A program made the position numbers and the translations under genes. A stretch of 15,177 nucleotides of DNA from Microcaldota archaeon (lineage in GTDB: Archaea > Micrarchaeota > Micrarchaeia > Anstonellales > Anstonellaceae): assembly GCA_021813025.1 (NCBI GenBank), contig JAKAME010000034.1:1-15177 (forward strand). Reading direction: 5' to 3'. Shown piece after piece: positions 1 to 7,342 of this stretch. Position 1 is the stretch's first letter. Every line of letters begins with the position of its first letter. The notes under the pieces are model-generated. The model did not search any database. It was not told the origin of the DNA and worked only from the letters and a program-made list of their open reading frames with translations.

Positions 1-1105
1 GGGCGCAGTGGTGGCCCACGCGCACCTGCACCCCGTGGCGGTCGAGGATGGAGCCAAGGTCGTGCGCATGCACCCCCTGCAGGTTGAAGGAAACCACGCC
101 AACCCGCCCGCGCTCGCTGGGCAGGCCATAGAGCGAGACCCCCTCAATTCCGCGCAGCATGTCCAGCATTTTTTTGAGCAGTTTCTTTTCATGGGCCGCG
201 ATTTTCTCCATCCCAGCCTTTCTCAAATAGCGCATGGCCTCGGCCAGCCCTGCAGCGGCCGCCACGTCAGGCGTGCCTGCCTCGAACTTTGCGGGCCCCT
301 CGGCCCAGGTCGAGCTGCTGTCCTCCACCCTGCTGATTTGCCCGCCGCCTGTGAGGAACGGGGGCAGGCGCCCCATCCACTCCTCTTTCATGTAAAGCAC
401 GCCTGCTCCCATCGGCCCAAGCATCTTGTGGCCCGAGAAGGCGAGAAAATCGCAGTCAAGCTTTTTCACGTCAATGGGAATGTGGGGGGCAGACTGGGCG
501 GCATCCACAACAACCGGGCAGTCCCACTGCTCGTGCGCGTATTTCACAATGCCGGAGATGTCATTGATGGTGCCCAGTGCGTTGGATGCGTGCGCGACGG
601 GGAATACGCACGGAGCAGTGGGTGAAGAAAGTTTAGCGAGATTATTTGTTGTGATAGGTTTGTCTGTCTCAAATGGGACGAATGCAAGCTTTCTCCCTGT
701 TTTTTTAGCCATCTGCTGCCAGGGAACAAGATTGGAATGATGCTCCATGAGAGATAGGGCGATTGGGCGGGAAATGTCTGGCGCAAGAACGGCTGGAAGC
801 GAATAAGACAGCAGATTCAGGCTTTCTGTGCTGTTGCGGGTGAAAATGATTTCGTTTGTTTTTGCCCCAATAAATCCGGCCACCTCTTCTCTCGCCTTTT
901 CATACGCCTCTCCTGCTTCTGCCGTGAGCGTGCTCACTCCTCTTCCCGGATTTCCATTGCGCTTTTCGTAATATTCGCGCATGGCTTCAAGCACAGGGCG
1001 CGGCTTCTGGCTGGTGGCGGCGCTGTCGAGGTAAGCGAGCCTTTTCCCATTCACCTTGCGCGAGAAGATGGGGAAATCCCTGCGAGCAGACGTTCCAAGT
1101 TTCAT
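1..1105 (-). CDS. sufS: Cysteine desulfurase SufS (C-terminus cut by window edge)
   Basis: PLP-dependent cysteine desulfurase that takes sulfur from L-cysteine and delivers it as a persulfide to the SufBCD scaffold. I translated the minus strand from 1105 to the window edge: 368 codons with no stop or frameshift. Visible landmarks are the N-terminal YLDSAATSQKPRPV, the EHHSNLVPW motif, the DAAQSAPH motif of the PLP aspartate, the PLP lysine K227 in FSGHKMLGP, and FEAGTPD. The catalytic cysteine C367 lies in VGHHCA, two codons from the edge, so about 35-45 residues are missing compared with the usual ~405. The ATG follows the sufD stop by one base, so it is the last visible gene of the suf operon and probably translationally coupled. 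The residues and order match group II (SufS) rather than IscS/NifS. Identification is secure. Confidence 0.97.
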   Translation of the reverse strand, partial: MKLGTSARRDFPIFSRKVNGKRLAYLDSAATSQKPRPVLEAMREYYEKRNGNPGRGVSTLTAEAGEAYEKAREEVAGFIGAKTNEIIFTRNSTESLNLLSYSLPAVLAPDISRPIALSLMEHHSNLVPWQQMAKKTGRKLAFVPFETDKPITTNNLAKLSSPTAPCVFPVAHASNALGTINDISGIVKYAHEQWDCPVVVDAAQSAPHIPIDVKKLDCDFLAFSGHKMLGPMGAGVLYMKEEWMGRLPPFLTGGGQISRVEDSSSTWAEGPAKFEAGTPDVAAAAGLAEAMRYLRKAGMEKIAAHEKKLLKKMLDMLRGIEGVSLYGLPSERGRVGVVSFNLQGVHAHDLGSILDRHGVQVRVGHHCA

Positions 1106-1106
1106 T

Positions 1107-2378
1107 TCAACCGCCTTCCCCAAGCCCGCTTTCTGCATGCGAAGCGGGTTCTTTAATCCCTGCGCGCGCCCGCGGCCTAGCCTCAAGGCCAGGATTGGCC
1201 GTCATTTCCATCTTCTGCGCGCGCGGCCTCTCTTCTGCCGCGTGCGCAGGCAGCCGCCCTGCAATCAGCCCGCCCAAATACTCCCGCATGCCAATGCTTG
1301 GCATGCGCGCAAGCGCTGTCTGGAAATAGCCCTCCATCATGAGCCTGCGCGCCTGCGCATCAGTCAAACCCCTGCTACGCAGATAGAAGCGCTCGCGCGC
1401 ATCAAGCCCGCCCACCGTCGCCCCATGGCCCGCCTCCACCTGGTCGTTGTCCACCTGAAGCGATGGGATGATGTCTGCTGCCGAATCAGGGGAAAGCAGG
1501 AGGGCCGAGCCCGACTGGTGGCTGATTGTATTTGGTGCCGCGCGGTCAATCACAATTCTGCCACGATACACTCCAATCCCGTGCCCGTCAAGCGCGCCTC
1601 GGCAGCTCATCTCCCCGCCCGTGTCAGGCACCTGGTGGCGGGAGCAGGTCTCCATGTCCATGAACTGCCTTCCTTCTCCCAAGAACAGCTGGAAGCTCTC
1701 GGCGCGCGAATTGCGGCCCGCGAGGCGGTTGAGGGTGCGCGCGCGGCTAACCTCTGCTCCCAGCGCAAGCGCGGCATGGCTGAGGCTGGCGAATGCATCA
1801 AGGCGCTGGTCATGGTGGCTGAAGGCCCAATCATTTGCCGGATAGCTCTGGATTGTGGCAAGCGTCAGGCGCGCATCAGGCCCAACAAGCGCTTCGCTCA
1901 CGTCGGTGTGAAGGTGAATGGCGGACGAGCTGTCTTTGCCCATGCATTCGATTATCACCTGGGCTTTTGCCCCTTTCTCCAGCGCAATGACATGATGCAG
2001 GGCGGAATGGCCCGCTGCCTTGGTGCGCAGATGCACCAATCCGGCATCTGCTCCTGCCGGCACGCGCAGCAGGAATCCGTCCTGCACGTGCGCCCCATGC
2101 CAGGCCAGAAGCTTGTCCTGCTTTTTGTCAAACTGGAGGCCGGGCGCGTGCATGAACTGAGAAGGGAAATCATCTGCGCCGAGTTGGGAAAGACGAACGA
2201 GCCGAATTTTGTTTTCTATTTTTTCTTTTTTCACTATTTCAAATTCAACCTTTCCCATCCCATCTTTCTGCACTCTTTCAAAGTCGAATTTAGAGAAATC
2301 TCGGTATTCGCCATCCGCAGTCTGGCACGAGTTCCAGCCTGCGTATCGGGCGTGCTGGGCGTCAAGCATTTTGCTCAT
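1107..2378 (-). CDS. sufD: SufD, Fe-S cluster assembly scaffold subunit
   Basis: Partner of SufB in the SufBC2D complex that builds Fe-S clusters in the cytoplasm. The C-terminal half is a clear SufB/SufD domain: YRGRIVID (271-278), then VEAGHGATVGGLDARERFYLRSRGL around residues 314-338. The histidine (H318) of this last motif is kept, but the position that is cysteine in E. coli SufD (C358) is alanine here, as I recall for many Gram-positive SufD proteins. The N-terminal part is divergent, and residues ~380-423 form a charged, low-complexity tail beyond the usual family end. A GTG at 2381 is also possible, but the ATG at 2378 is preferred: it overlaps the sufB stop (TGATG) and sits 7 bases after GGAGG. 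SufD rather than a second SufB because it lacks the SufB C-terminal ELPLEFA-type ending. Confidence 0.93.
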   Translation of the reverse strand: MSKMLDAQHARYAGWNSCQTADGEYRDFSKFDFERVQKDGMGKVEFEIVKKEKIENKIRLVRLSQLGADDFPSQFMHAPGLQFDKKQDKLLAWHGAHVQDGFLLRVPAGADAGLVHLRTKAAGHSALHHVIALEKGAKAQVIIECMGKDSSSAIHLHTDVSEALVGPDARLTLATIQSYPANDWAFSHHDQRLDAFASLSHAALALGAEVSRARTLNRLAGRNSRAESFQLFLGEGRQFMDMETCSRHQVPDTGGEMSCRGALDGHGIGVYRGRIVIDRAAPNTISHQSGSALLLSPDSAADIIPSLQVDNDQVEAGHGATVGGLDARERFYLRSRGLTDAQARRLMMEGYFQTALARMPSIGMREYLGGLIAGRLPAHAAEERPRAQKMEMTANPGLEARPRARAGIKEPASHAESGLGEGG

Positions 2379-3807
2379 CACAGCCCCTCCATTTCCATCT
2401 CAATCAGCCGGTTGATTTCAACAGCATATTCAAGCGGCAGCTGCTTGACCACCGGCTCCACAAAGCCCGCAATGATGAGGCGCGTGGCCTCCTCCTCGCT
2501 GATGCCCCGCGAGCGCAGGTAGAGCAGCTGCTCGGCCGAGATGCGCCCGACAGTCGCCTCGTGCCCGATTTGCACGTCGTTTTCCTCTATTTCCATGCGC
2601 GGAACGGTGTCAGAGCCTGAACTGGAGTCAAGAATGAGGCCGTCGCAGCGCACGTGCGCGCTGCAGCCATAGCAGCCTTTCTTCACTTTCACCAATCCCC
2701 TATAGCGCGCGATGCCTCCGCCCCGGCTGATTGACTTGGAAATCACCGTGGAGTGGGTGTCTGGCGCAAGATGGATGACCTTTGCCCCTCCGTCCTTGAC
2801 CTGCCCCTCGCCAGCGAGCGCAATTGTCAGATGGTCAGCGCGCGCCCCTTCTCCGGCCAGCACGCTGCACGGGTATAGCATGGTGACTCCCGAGCCAAGC
2901 GTGCCGCCAATCCATTCCATAACCGCGCCGGCCTGCACAATGGCGCGCTTGGTGTTGAGGTTGTAGACGTTCTTGGACCAGTTCTGCACCGAGGTGTAGC
3001 GCACGCGGGAATGCTTGCCTGCGAAAATTTCCACAACCGCAGAATGCACAGAAGCGGTCTCATAATGCGGGGCGGTGCAGCCCTCGATGTAATTCACGCT
3101 GGAATCCTCTTCAGTCATGATGAGGGTGTGCTCGAACTGCCCGTATTGCGGATAGTTCATGATGAAATAGATTTGAAGCGGCTGCTCAACCTTTACTCCC
3201 TTTGGCACGTAGAGAAACGAGCCGCCTGACCACACCGCGCCATGAAGGGCGGAGAACTTGTTGTCTCCTGCAGGCACGCAGGTAGTCATGAACTTGGGCT
3301 TCACAAGCTCCGGGTATTCCTGCACCGCCTGGTCCATGCCGCAGAAAATCACTCCCTGCTCCTCCAGCCTTTTCTGGATTGAATGGTAGAACACCTCGGA
3401 ATCGTATTGGGCAGCCACCCCGCCCAGAATCTGCCGCTCCGCCTGCGGGATGCCCAAGCGCTCGTATGTGTTCTTGATGTAGTCAGGCACTTCGCTCCAG
3501 CTGCGCGCGTTCTTCTTCCCCTCCGGCCTCACGTAGTTGGTGATGTCGTCAAGGTTGAGGCCTGAGAGGTCAGGGCCCCACGTTGGAATGGGCTTTGTCT
3601 TGAACACGCGGTAGGAGAAGAGCCGCTTTTGCAGCATCCACTCCGGCTCGCCCTTGCTTGCCGATATTTCGCGCACTATTTTCTCGCTAAGCCCCTTCTC
3701 CCCCACCCGGTAGGAAAACTTTGGCGGGTTGCGGATGTTCTCGCGGTAAGCGTCGAGGCTGTCGGAAATTTTGCGGATGGCGCCGGGAGAGGCTTCGTTT
3801 TTCTTGT

Positions 3808-3811
<4 letters not shown>
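2378..3811 (-). CDS. sufB: SufB, Fe-S cluster assembly scaffold subunit
   Basis: Scaffold subunit of SufBC2D on which the nascent cluster forms. At 477 residues it has the normal family length. Conserved residues visible: C245 in NYIEGCTAP (the usual persulfide-accepting cysteine region), C389 in HVRCDGLILD, and H417/E418 in IGHEATVG; these match the E. coli SufB residues implicated in cluster formation. It ends with the typical KQLPLEYAVEINRLIEMEMEG. Two further cysteines (C380, C383) lie just before C389 and are not part of the usual motif as I know it. The ATG start overlaps the sufC stop by four bases (ATGA), and its own stop overlaps the sufD start, so translation of C, B and D is likely coupled and gives balanced subunits. 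Assignment is secure. Confidence 0.97.
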
Positions 3812-4569
<758 letters not shown>

Positions 4570-4620
4570 GTTTTCATCTTCTTTTAGCTATGTTTTGGAT
4601 GGTTCTATGATGCGCTTTTC

Positions 4621-4631
4621 ATATTTATAAG
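4621..4631 (-). promoter_or_regulatory. TATA-like box for the suf operon
   Basis: On the minus strand the sequence reads CTTATAAATAT, a good archaeal TATA match. Transcription would begin near 4600, about 30 bases before the sufC ATG. The element lies between sufC and the divergent ATP-cone gene and could also act rightwards (TATTTATAAG on the plus strand). Inferred from position and sequence only. Confidence 0.5.
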
Positions 4632-4672
4632 CATGAGGCCGTCCAATCAGCACCATCTTTCCCAAGCGTCTG

Positions 4673-4680
4673 TTTTTTAT
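4673..4680 (+). promoter_or_regulatory. Possible TATA-like element for the ATP-cone nuclease gene
   Basis: TTTTTTAT is centred about 26 bases before the ATG at 4703, the spacing expected for a leaderless archaeal transcript. It contains the earlier in-frame ATG (4679), which argues against that upstream start. The motif is weak (mostly T), so this is tentative. Confidence 0.33.
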
Positions 4681-4702
4681 GCCTCCGCCCCATTCCTTTT
4701 GC

Positions 4703-5545
4703 ATGGCCGACATCATGGTGCAGAAGGCCGACGGCTCGCTTGAGCCGCTCAACTACGAGAAGGTGCGCTCGGCCCTCATGCGCGCCGGCGCCTCATCCTC
4801 GCTGGCCGAGGAGGTGCTGGAAACCATCCAGTCCTCCATCCATCCGGGCATCACAACCGGGCAAATCTATTCGCTTGCCTTCTCTACCTTGCGCGACATC
4901 CGCCCCGGAGCGGCGGCGCGCTTCGCCCTCAAGTCCGCGCTCCTGCGCCTGGGGCCGGACGGCTATCCGTTCGAGACTTTCATAGGCTCGATGCTCAAGG
5001 GCCGCGGCTACACCACGCAATTGCGCCAGATAGTGAAGGGCAGGTGCATAACGCACGAAATAGACGTCATCGCCACCCGCCCCCGCTTGCCGGACCATCC
5101 GCCCACCCACGCCATCGTGGAGTGCAAGTTCCACAATTCGCCCTATTTGCGCTGCCACGTGCAGTCGGCCCTCTATTCATGGGCGCGCTTTGAGGACGTG
5201 CATGCAGCGAGCAAGGACATAGACTCGGTGTGGCTGGCCACCAACACAAAATTCACCTCAGACACCATCCAGTACGCCGACTGCGTAGGTTTGAAGCTTG
5301 TTGGCTGGAGCTTTCCAGAAAGCGAGAGCCTGCAGGTGCGCATAGAGGAGCACCAGCTCTATCCAATCACCGTGCTGCACGCCCTCACCCGCCGGCAGTT
5401 CGAGCAGCTTCACGCCGCGGGAATCATTTTAGTGAAGGAGTTTCAGGCAACTTCAAAGGAGAGGCTCAAGACAATCGGATTCAGCGAGAGGGAAATAGAG
5501 AAGCTGACAGAGCAGTGCAAGGCAGTGATGTCGAAAAAAGGCTGA
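4703..5545 (+). CDS. ATP-cone domain fused to PD-(D/E)XK nuclease-like domain
   Basis: Two domains are visible. Residues ~5-95 resemble an ATP-cone, the nucleotide-sensing module of ribonucleotide reductases and NrdR (VQKADGSLEPLNYEKVRSAL start). Residues ~100-205 resemble an Mrr/restriction-endonuclease-like fold: THEIDVIA (118-124; D121) followed by HAIVECKF (137-144; E140, K142), the D...ExK active-site layout. A conserved-looking block, LATNTKFTSDTIQYADC (178-194), follows. The C-terminus (~235-275) resembles helix-hairpin-helix/helical DNA-binding segments (LKTIGFSEREIEKL). The start at 4703 gives MADIMVQ and removes a poorly conserved-looking prefix; 4679 would add eight residues. It stands alone on the plus strand and ends 3 bases before the convergent toxin-like gene. 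Biological role is unknown; I infer a nucleotide-responsive nuclease, not a classical restriction enzyme, because no methylase is adjacent. Confidence 0.8.
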   Translation: MADIMVQKADGSLEPLNYEKVRSALMRAGASSSLAEEVLETIQSSIHPGITTGQIYSLAFSTLRDIRPGAAARFALKSALLRLGPDGYPFETFIGSMLKGRGYTTQLRQIVKGRCITHEIDVIATRPRLPDHPPTHAIVECKFHNSPYLRCHVQSALYSWARFEDVHAASKDIDSVWLATNTKFTSDTIQYADCVGLKLVGWSFPESESLQVRIEEHQLYPITVLHALTRRQFEQLHAAGIILVKEFQATSKERLKTIGFSEREIEKLTEQCKAVMSKKG

Positions 5546-5548
5546 TTT

Positions 5549-5899
5549 TCAGTAGCCGAATCTCTTTTCATAATTCGAATGGTCGAACCATTCCAGCACG
5601 ACCGCGAGTATTTTCACCTCGTCCTCGGCGTTGGTGTAAACCAATCTCCAGCCATCGCGCAAGTCGTATTTCCACAAATTGTTGACTTCATAACGCCGGA
5701 TGTATTCGCGCGGGATGAGCTTTTTCGGGATTTCAATTCCACAGAACGGGTCTTTCTTGAGTTCGTCCAGCGCTTCGTCTATTTGGGCGAACAAGGCCCG
5801 GTCCTCCGTATATCTGGACTCCCGGAGTTTCTCATAGGCTGCTAGGATTTTCGGCTCGGCAAACATCACCTGCACGGGCTTGTCTGTGTGCCTTCTCAT
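5549..5899 (-). CDS. RelE/ParE-superfamily toxin-like protein
   Basis: A small protein (116 residues) resembling RelE/ParE toxins, which cleave mRNA at the ribosome or inhibit gyrase. The diagnostic part is the C-terminal half: PKKLIPREYIRRYEVNNLWK (58-77), then KYDLRDGWRLVYT (77-89) and a final strand ILAVVLEWFDHSNYEKRFG; basic residues R81 and R85 and H107/Y110 are in places where RelE-like proteins keep catalytic residues. The frame stays open upstream to a TTG at 6007, overlapping the preceding gene; the ATG at 5899 is preferred because the extra 36 residues look like non-coding translation, and ATG 5866 (MFAEPK) is a further alternative. It lies 67 bases downstream of the winged-helix-like gene, in the antitoxin-then-toxin order. 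Whether it is toxic is unknown. Confidence 0.72.
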   Translation of the reverse strand: MRRHTDKPVQVMFAEPKILAAYEKLRESRYTEDRALFAQIDEALDELKKDPFCGIEIPKKLIPREYIRRYEVNNLWKYDLRDGWRLVYTNAEDEVKILAVVLEWFDHSNYEKRFGY

Positions 5900-5966
5900 G
5901 CGCTCTTTGTGGCTCTGGCGCGATTTTAACCGGGCGAGAGGGCTGGTTTCCGGTGGATGGCCTGCT

Positions 5967-6242
5967 CTATCGGGCAACCACGCCGCGCGCAAGGAATTTC
6001 TTGACAAGCTGCGGGTCGTATGTCCAGCCGATTTTCCCCTCCTTGTCTATGGAAATTTTGGCAGAGTCGTCCAAATAGCTGATGATAAGCGAGAAGGTCT
6101 GGTACATCACGCGCTTGGGCAGCTTCTGCCAGAGAGCCGTCTTGGTGTATTCCCCGGAATGTTTTCGGATGAAGTCCTCGACCATGAGCACGGTATCGAG
6201 GCGGGGGTAATGGAGAACTTGGGTCTTTTGGGACGATTTCAT
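5967..6242 (-). CDS. Small winged-helix-like protein, probable antitoxin/regulator partner
   Basis: A 91-residue protein that I do not recognise by name. Its pattern suggests a winged helix: helix DTVLMVEDFIRKHS (16-29), helix TKTALWQKL (33-41), helix VMYQTFSLIISYLDDS (45-60), then a two-strand wing AKISIDKEGKIGWTYD (61-76) and a basic tail. Such folds commonly bind DNA, and here the gene immediately precedes a RelE/ParE-like gene on the same strand, so an antitoxin or autorepressor role is inferred. The start at 6242 is chosen because a TATA box at 6265-6272 lies 26 bases upstream, consistent with a leaderless message; the open frame continues to 6314 but that prefix would lie over the promoter. 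The region is more AT-rich than its neighbours, which may hint at acquisition. Confidence 0.65.
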   Translation of the reverse strand: MKSSQKTQVLHYPRLDTVLMVEDFIRKHSGEYTKTALWQKLPKRVMYQTFSLIISYLDDSAKISIDKEGKIGWTYDPQLVKKFLARGVVAR

Positions 6243-6264
6243 AAGAATATTGATTATATAAGAA

Positions 6265-6272
6265 TATATAAT
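6265..6272 (-). promoter_or_regulatory. TATA box of the winged-helix/toxin pair
   Basis: The minus strand reads AATTATATATTC; its centre is 26 bases before the ATG at 6242. A second TATA-like stretch (6252-6260) is only about 14 bases from the start, too close to serve this ATG. The two together form an AT-rich, partly symmetric region (6244-6272) where an autorepressor might bind. Confidence 0.5.
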
Positions 6273-6310
6273 TGTTCCCTGGCCGAGTTTCTGCCGGCAG
6301 AATGGAGCTC

Positions 6311-6889
6311 TCAATCCTTTTTCGGCAGCGGGGAAGCGAAAGGCTGCATCAAATGAGCCGTCTTGTCCAGCGCGGCCTGCACTTCCTTGTCGCTCTTGCA
6401 GCCCGTGCAGATGATTTTGCCGTTCTTGAAAAGCAGCAACGAGCTCTTGGGCTCCTTCAATTTGAAGATGGCGCCGGGAAACTGCTCAGGCTCGTATTCC
6501 ACGTCCTTGTTCTTGGCCGCTATGCCGTACAAATCAAGCTCGACCGCGAAATTGGCAGAAGCCACAATATTTTCAATGCGGAAAGTGGGCTTGGTCTTCT
6601 TGGCGTTCTTGGAATAGGGCAGCATCATCTTCTGCGTCTTCTCGATGGCCAGCTGCACTTCCTTCTCGCTCTTGCAGCCCGTGCAGATGATTTTGCCGTT
6701 CTTGAAAAGCAATAAGCTCGACTTTGGCTCTTTCAATTTGAAGATGGCGCCGGGAAACTGCTCAGGCTCGTACTCGACGTCATGCACCTTGTATGCTATG
6801 CCGTACAAGTCAAGGTCCATGTCAAGGTTCGCCGAGGAGACGATGTTCTCTATGCGGAAAGTCGGTTTTTGAATCAGGCCTTTTTTCAT
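6311..6889 (-). CDS. tbp: TATA-binding protein (TBP)
   Basis: General transcription factor that binds and bends TATA promoters and recruits TFB and RNA polymerase. The 192-residue protein has the two-fold TBP repeat: residues 8-93 and 100-185, each starting KPTFRIENIV and containing YEPEQFPGAIFKLKEP and NGKIICTGCKS. Length is normal for archaea, with a short C-terminal tail (SPLPKKD). By my hand alignment 68 of 86 positions are identical between halves, including 38 consecutive residues (37-74 and 129-166); archaeal TBP halves are usually far more different. The frame opens at 6919, but ATG 6889 is chosen because the preceding ten codons are the promoter itself (TATA box 6904-6916). It is separated from the downstream winged-helix gene by 68 bases with no clear terminator. 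Confidence 0.97.
   Translation of the reverse strand: MKKGLIQKPTFRIENIVSSANLDMDLDLYGIAYKVHDVEYEPEQFPGAIFKLKEPKSSLLLFKNGKIICTGCKSEKEVQLAIEKTQKMMLPYSKNAKKTKPTFRIENIVASANFAVELDLYGIAAKNKDVEYEPEQFPGAIFKLKEPKSSLLLFKNGKIICTGCKSDKEVQAALDKTAHLMQPFASPLPKKD
6390..6496 (-). repeat. TBP internal repeat, C-terminal copy
   Basis: Pairs with 6666-6772 at an exact offset of 276 bases (92 codons). Within it, 6390-6435 (46 bases) and 6456-6496 (41 bases) are identical base for base to 6666-6711 and 6732-6772, while the 20 bases between differ at many synonymous positions (two adjacent serine codons are AGC-TCG in this copy and TCG-AGC in the other). Read directly from the sequence. Confidence 0.9.
6666..6772 (-). 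repeat. TBP internal repeat, N-terminal copy
   Basis: Partner of 6390-6496; see that entry. The identical islands end sharply on each side, where synonymous differences resume. Confidence 0.9.
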
Positions 6890-6903
6890 AGGCAACCCCG
6901 GAC

Positions 6904-6916
6904 TTTTATATATAAA
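6904..6916 (-). promoter_or_regulatory. TATA box of the tbp gene
   Basis: On the minus strand a near-perfect palindromic TTTATATATAAAA lies 21-24 bases before the ATG at 6889, so the message should be leaderless or nearly so. It is the strongest TATA-like element in the window. Confidence 0.6.
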
Positions 6917-6938
6917 CACCTATCCCTGAACGGCAATC

Positions 6939-6947
6939 TTTTTAAAT
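6939..6947 (+). promoter_or_regulatory. Candidate TATA box for the eL21-rpo4 operon
   Basis: TTTTTAAAT in the tbp-eL21 intergenic region matches the archaeal TATA consensus. Transcription would start near 6970, giving a leader of about 65 bases, consistent with the Shine-Dalgarno seen at 7025. TATATCC at 6971-6977 is a weaker alternative. Confidence 0.4.
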
Positions 6948-7024
6948 GTCCGCCCCCTCATGTGTCTCTGTATATCCTTTTGCGGCATGGTTTAGGGTAA
7001 TTCCTCTAAAATTTACTAAAAATT

Positions 7025-7030
7025 GGTGAT
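7025..7030 (+). promoter_or_regulatory. Shine-Dalgarno that fixes the eL21 start
   Basis: GGTGAT is complementary to the archaeal 16S rRNA tail (AUCACC) and lies 4 bases before ATG 7035. In-frame TTG 7023, GTG 7026 and ATG 7029 overlap this site, so 7035 is the likely start. Confidence 0.55.
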
Positions 7031-7034
7031 GCTC

Positions 7035-7316
7035 ATGAGACGCTCGCTTGGAAAAATGTCGAAACGCACCCGCAATCTGGGAATGGCCCAGCGCAAACTC
7101 ACCGTCGCGCAGAGGGTGCGCCGCTACGCGGTCGGGAGCCGCGTGGCGCTGGACCACCAGTCGCAGCACGACGGCATGCCGCACCCGCGCTACCGCGGGC
7201 GCGTGGGCACCATCCTCGGCATCCGCGGCCAGTCATACGAAGTCCAAATCACAGACGGGCGCGCTCTCAAGATTCTCATAATCCCGTCAGTGCACCTGCG
7301 CCTGGTGCAGGCATAA
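7035..7316 (+). CDS. rpl21e: Large ribosomal subunit protein eL21
   Basis: Archaeal/eukaryotic large-subunit ribosomal protein absent from bacteria. The 93-residue basic protein shows the family pattern: N-terminal basic SLGKMSKRTRNLG, VGSRVALDHQSQHDGMPHPR (33-52, with the conserved GMPHPRYRGR), GTILGIRGQSYEVQI (58-72) and the ending LIIPSVHLRLVQA. Length is typical. It is the first gene of the plus-strand cluster eL21-rpo4-DUF655-ksgA, an arrangement conserved in many archaea. The start is chosen from the GGTGAT site; earlier in-frame starts overlap it. Confidence 0.96.
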   Translation: MRRSLGKMSKRTRNLGMAQRKLTVAQRVRRYAVGSRVALDHQSQHDGMPHPRYRGRVGTILGIRGQSYEVQITDGRALKILIIPSVHLRLVQA

Positions 7317-7342
7317 GCAGTCATTTTGTAGGAGGGGGTTGC

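Noticed and set aside
8..625. A 205-codon open frame on the plus strand near the left edge
   Set aside because: It lies opposite sufS, whose full minus-strand translation matches family motifs throughout. Shadow frame.
1056..2522. A 488-codon open frame on the plus strand opposite sufD
   Set aside because: It is the antisense of a clearly real SufD gene. Its translation is rich in Arg, Ala, His and Cys with no family pattern, as expected from GC-rich codon use.
5900..6007. N-terminal extension of the RelE/ParE-like protein, starting at TTG 6007
   Set aside because: It would overlap the upstream gene by 41 bases, uses a TTG, and its residues look unlike the family. An internal ATG at 5899 gives a normal toxin length.
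6948..7020. Possible tRNA or small RNA in the tbp-eL21 gap
   Set aside because: I found no T-loop GGTTCRA-like sequence and no acceptor-stem pairing; the stretch is better explained as promoter and leader.
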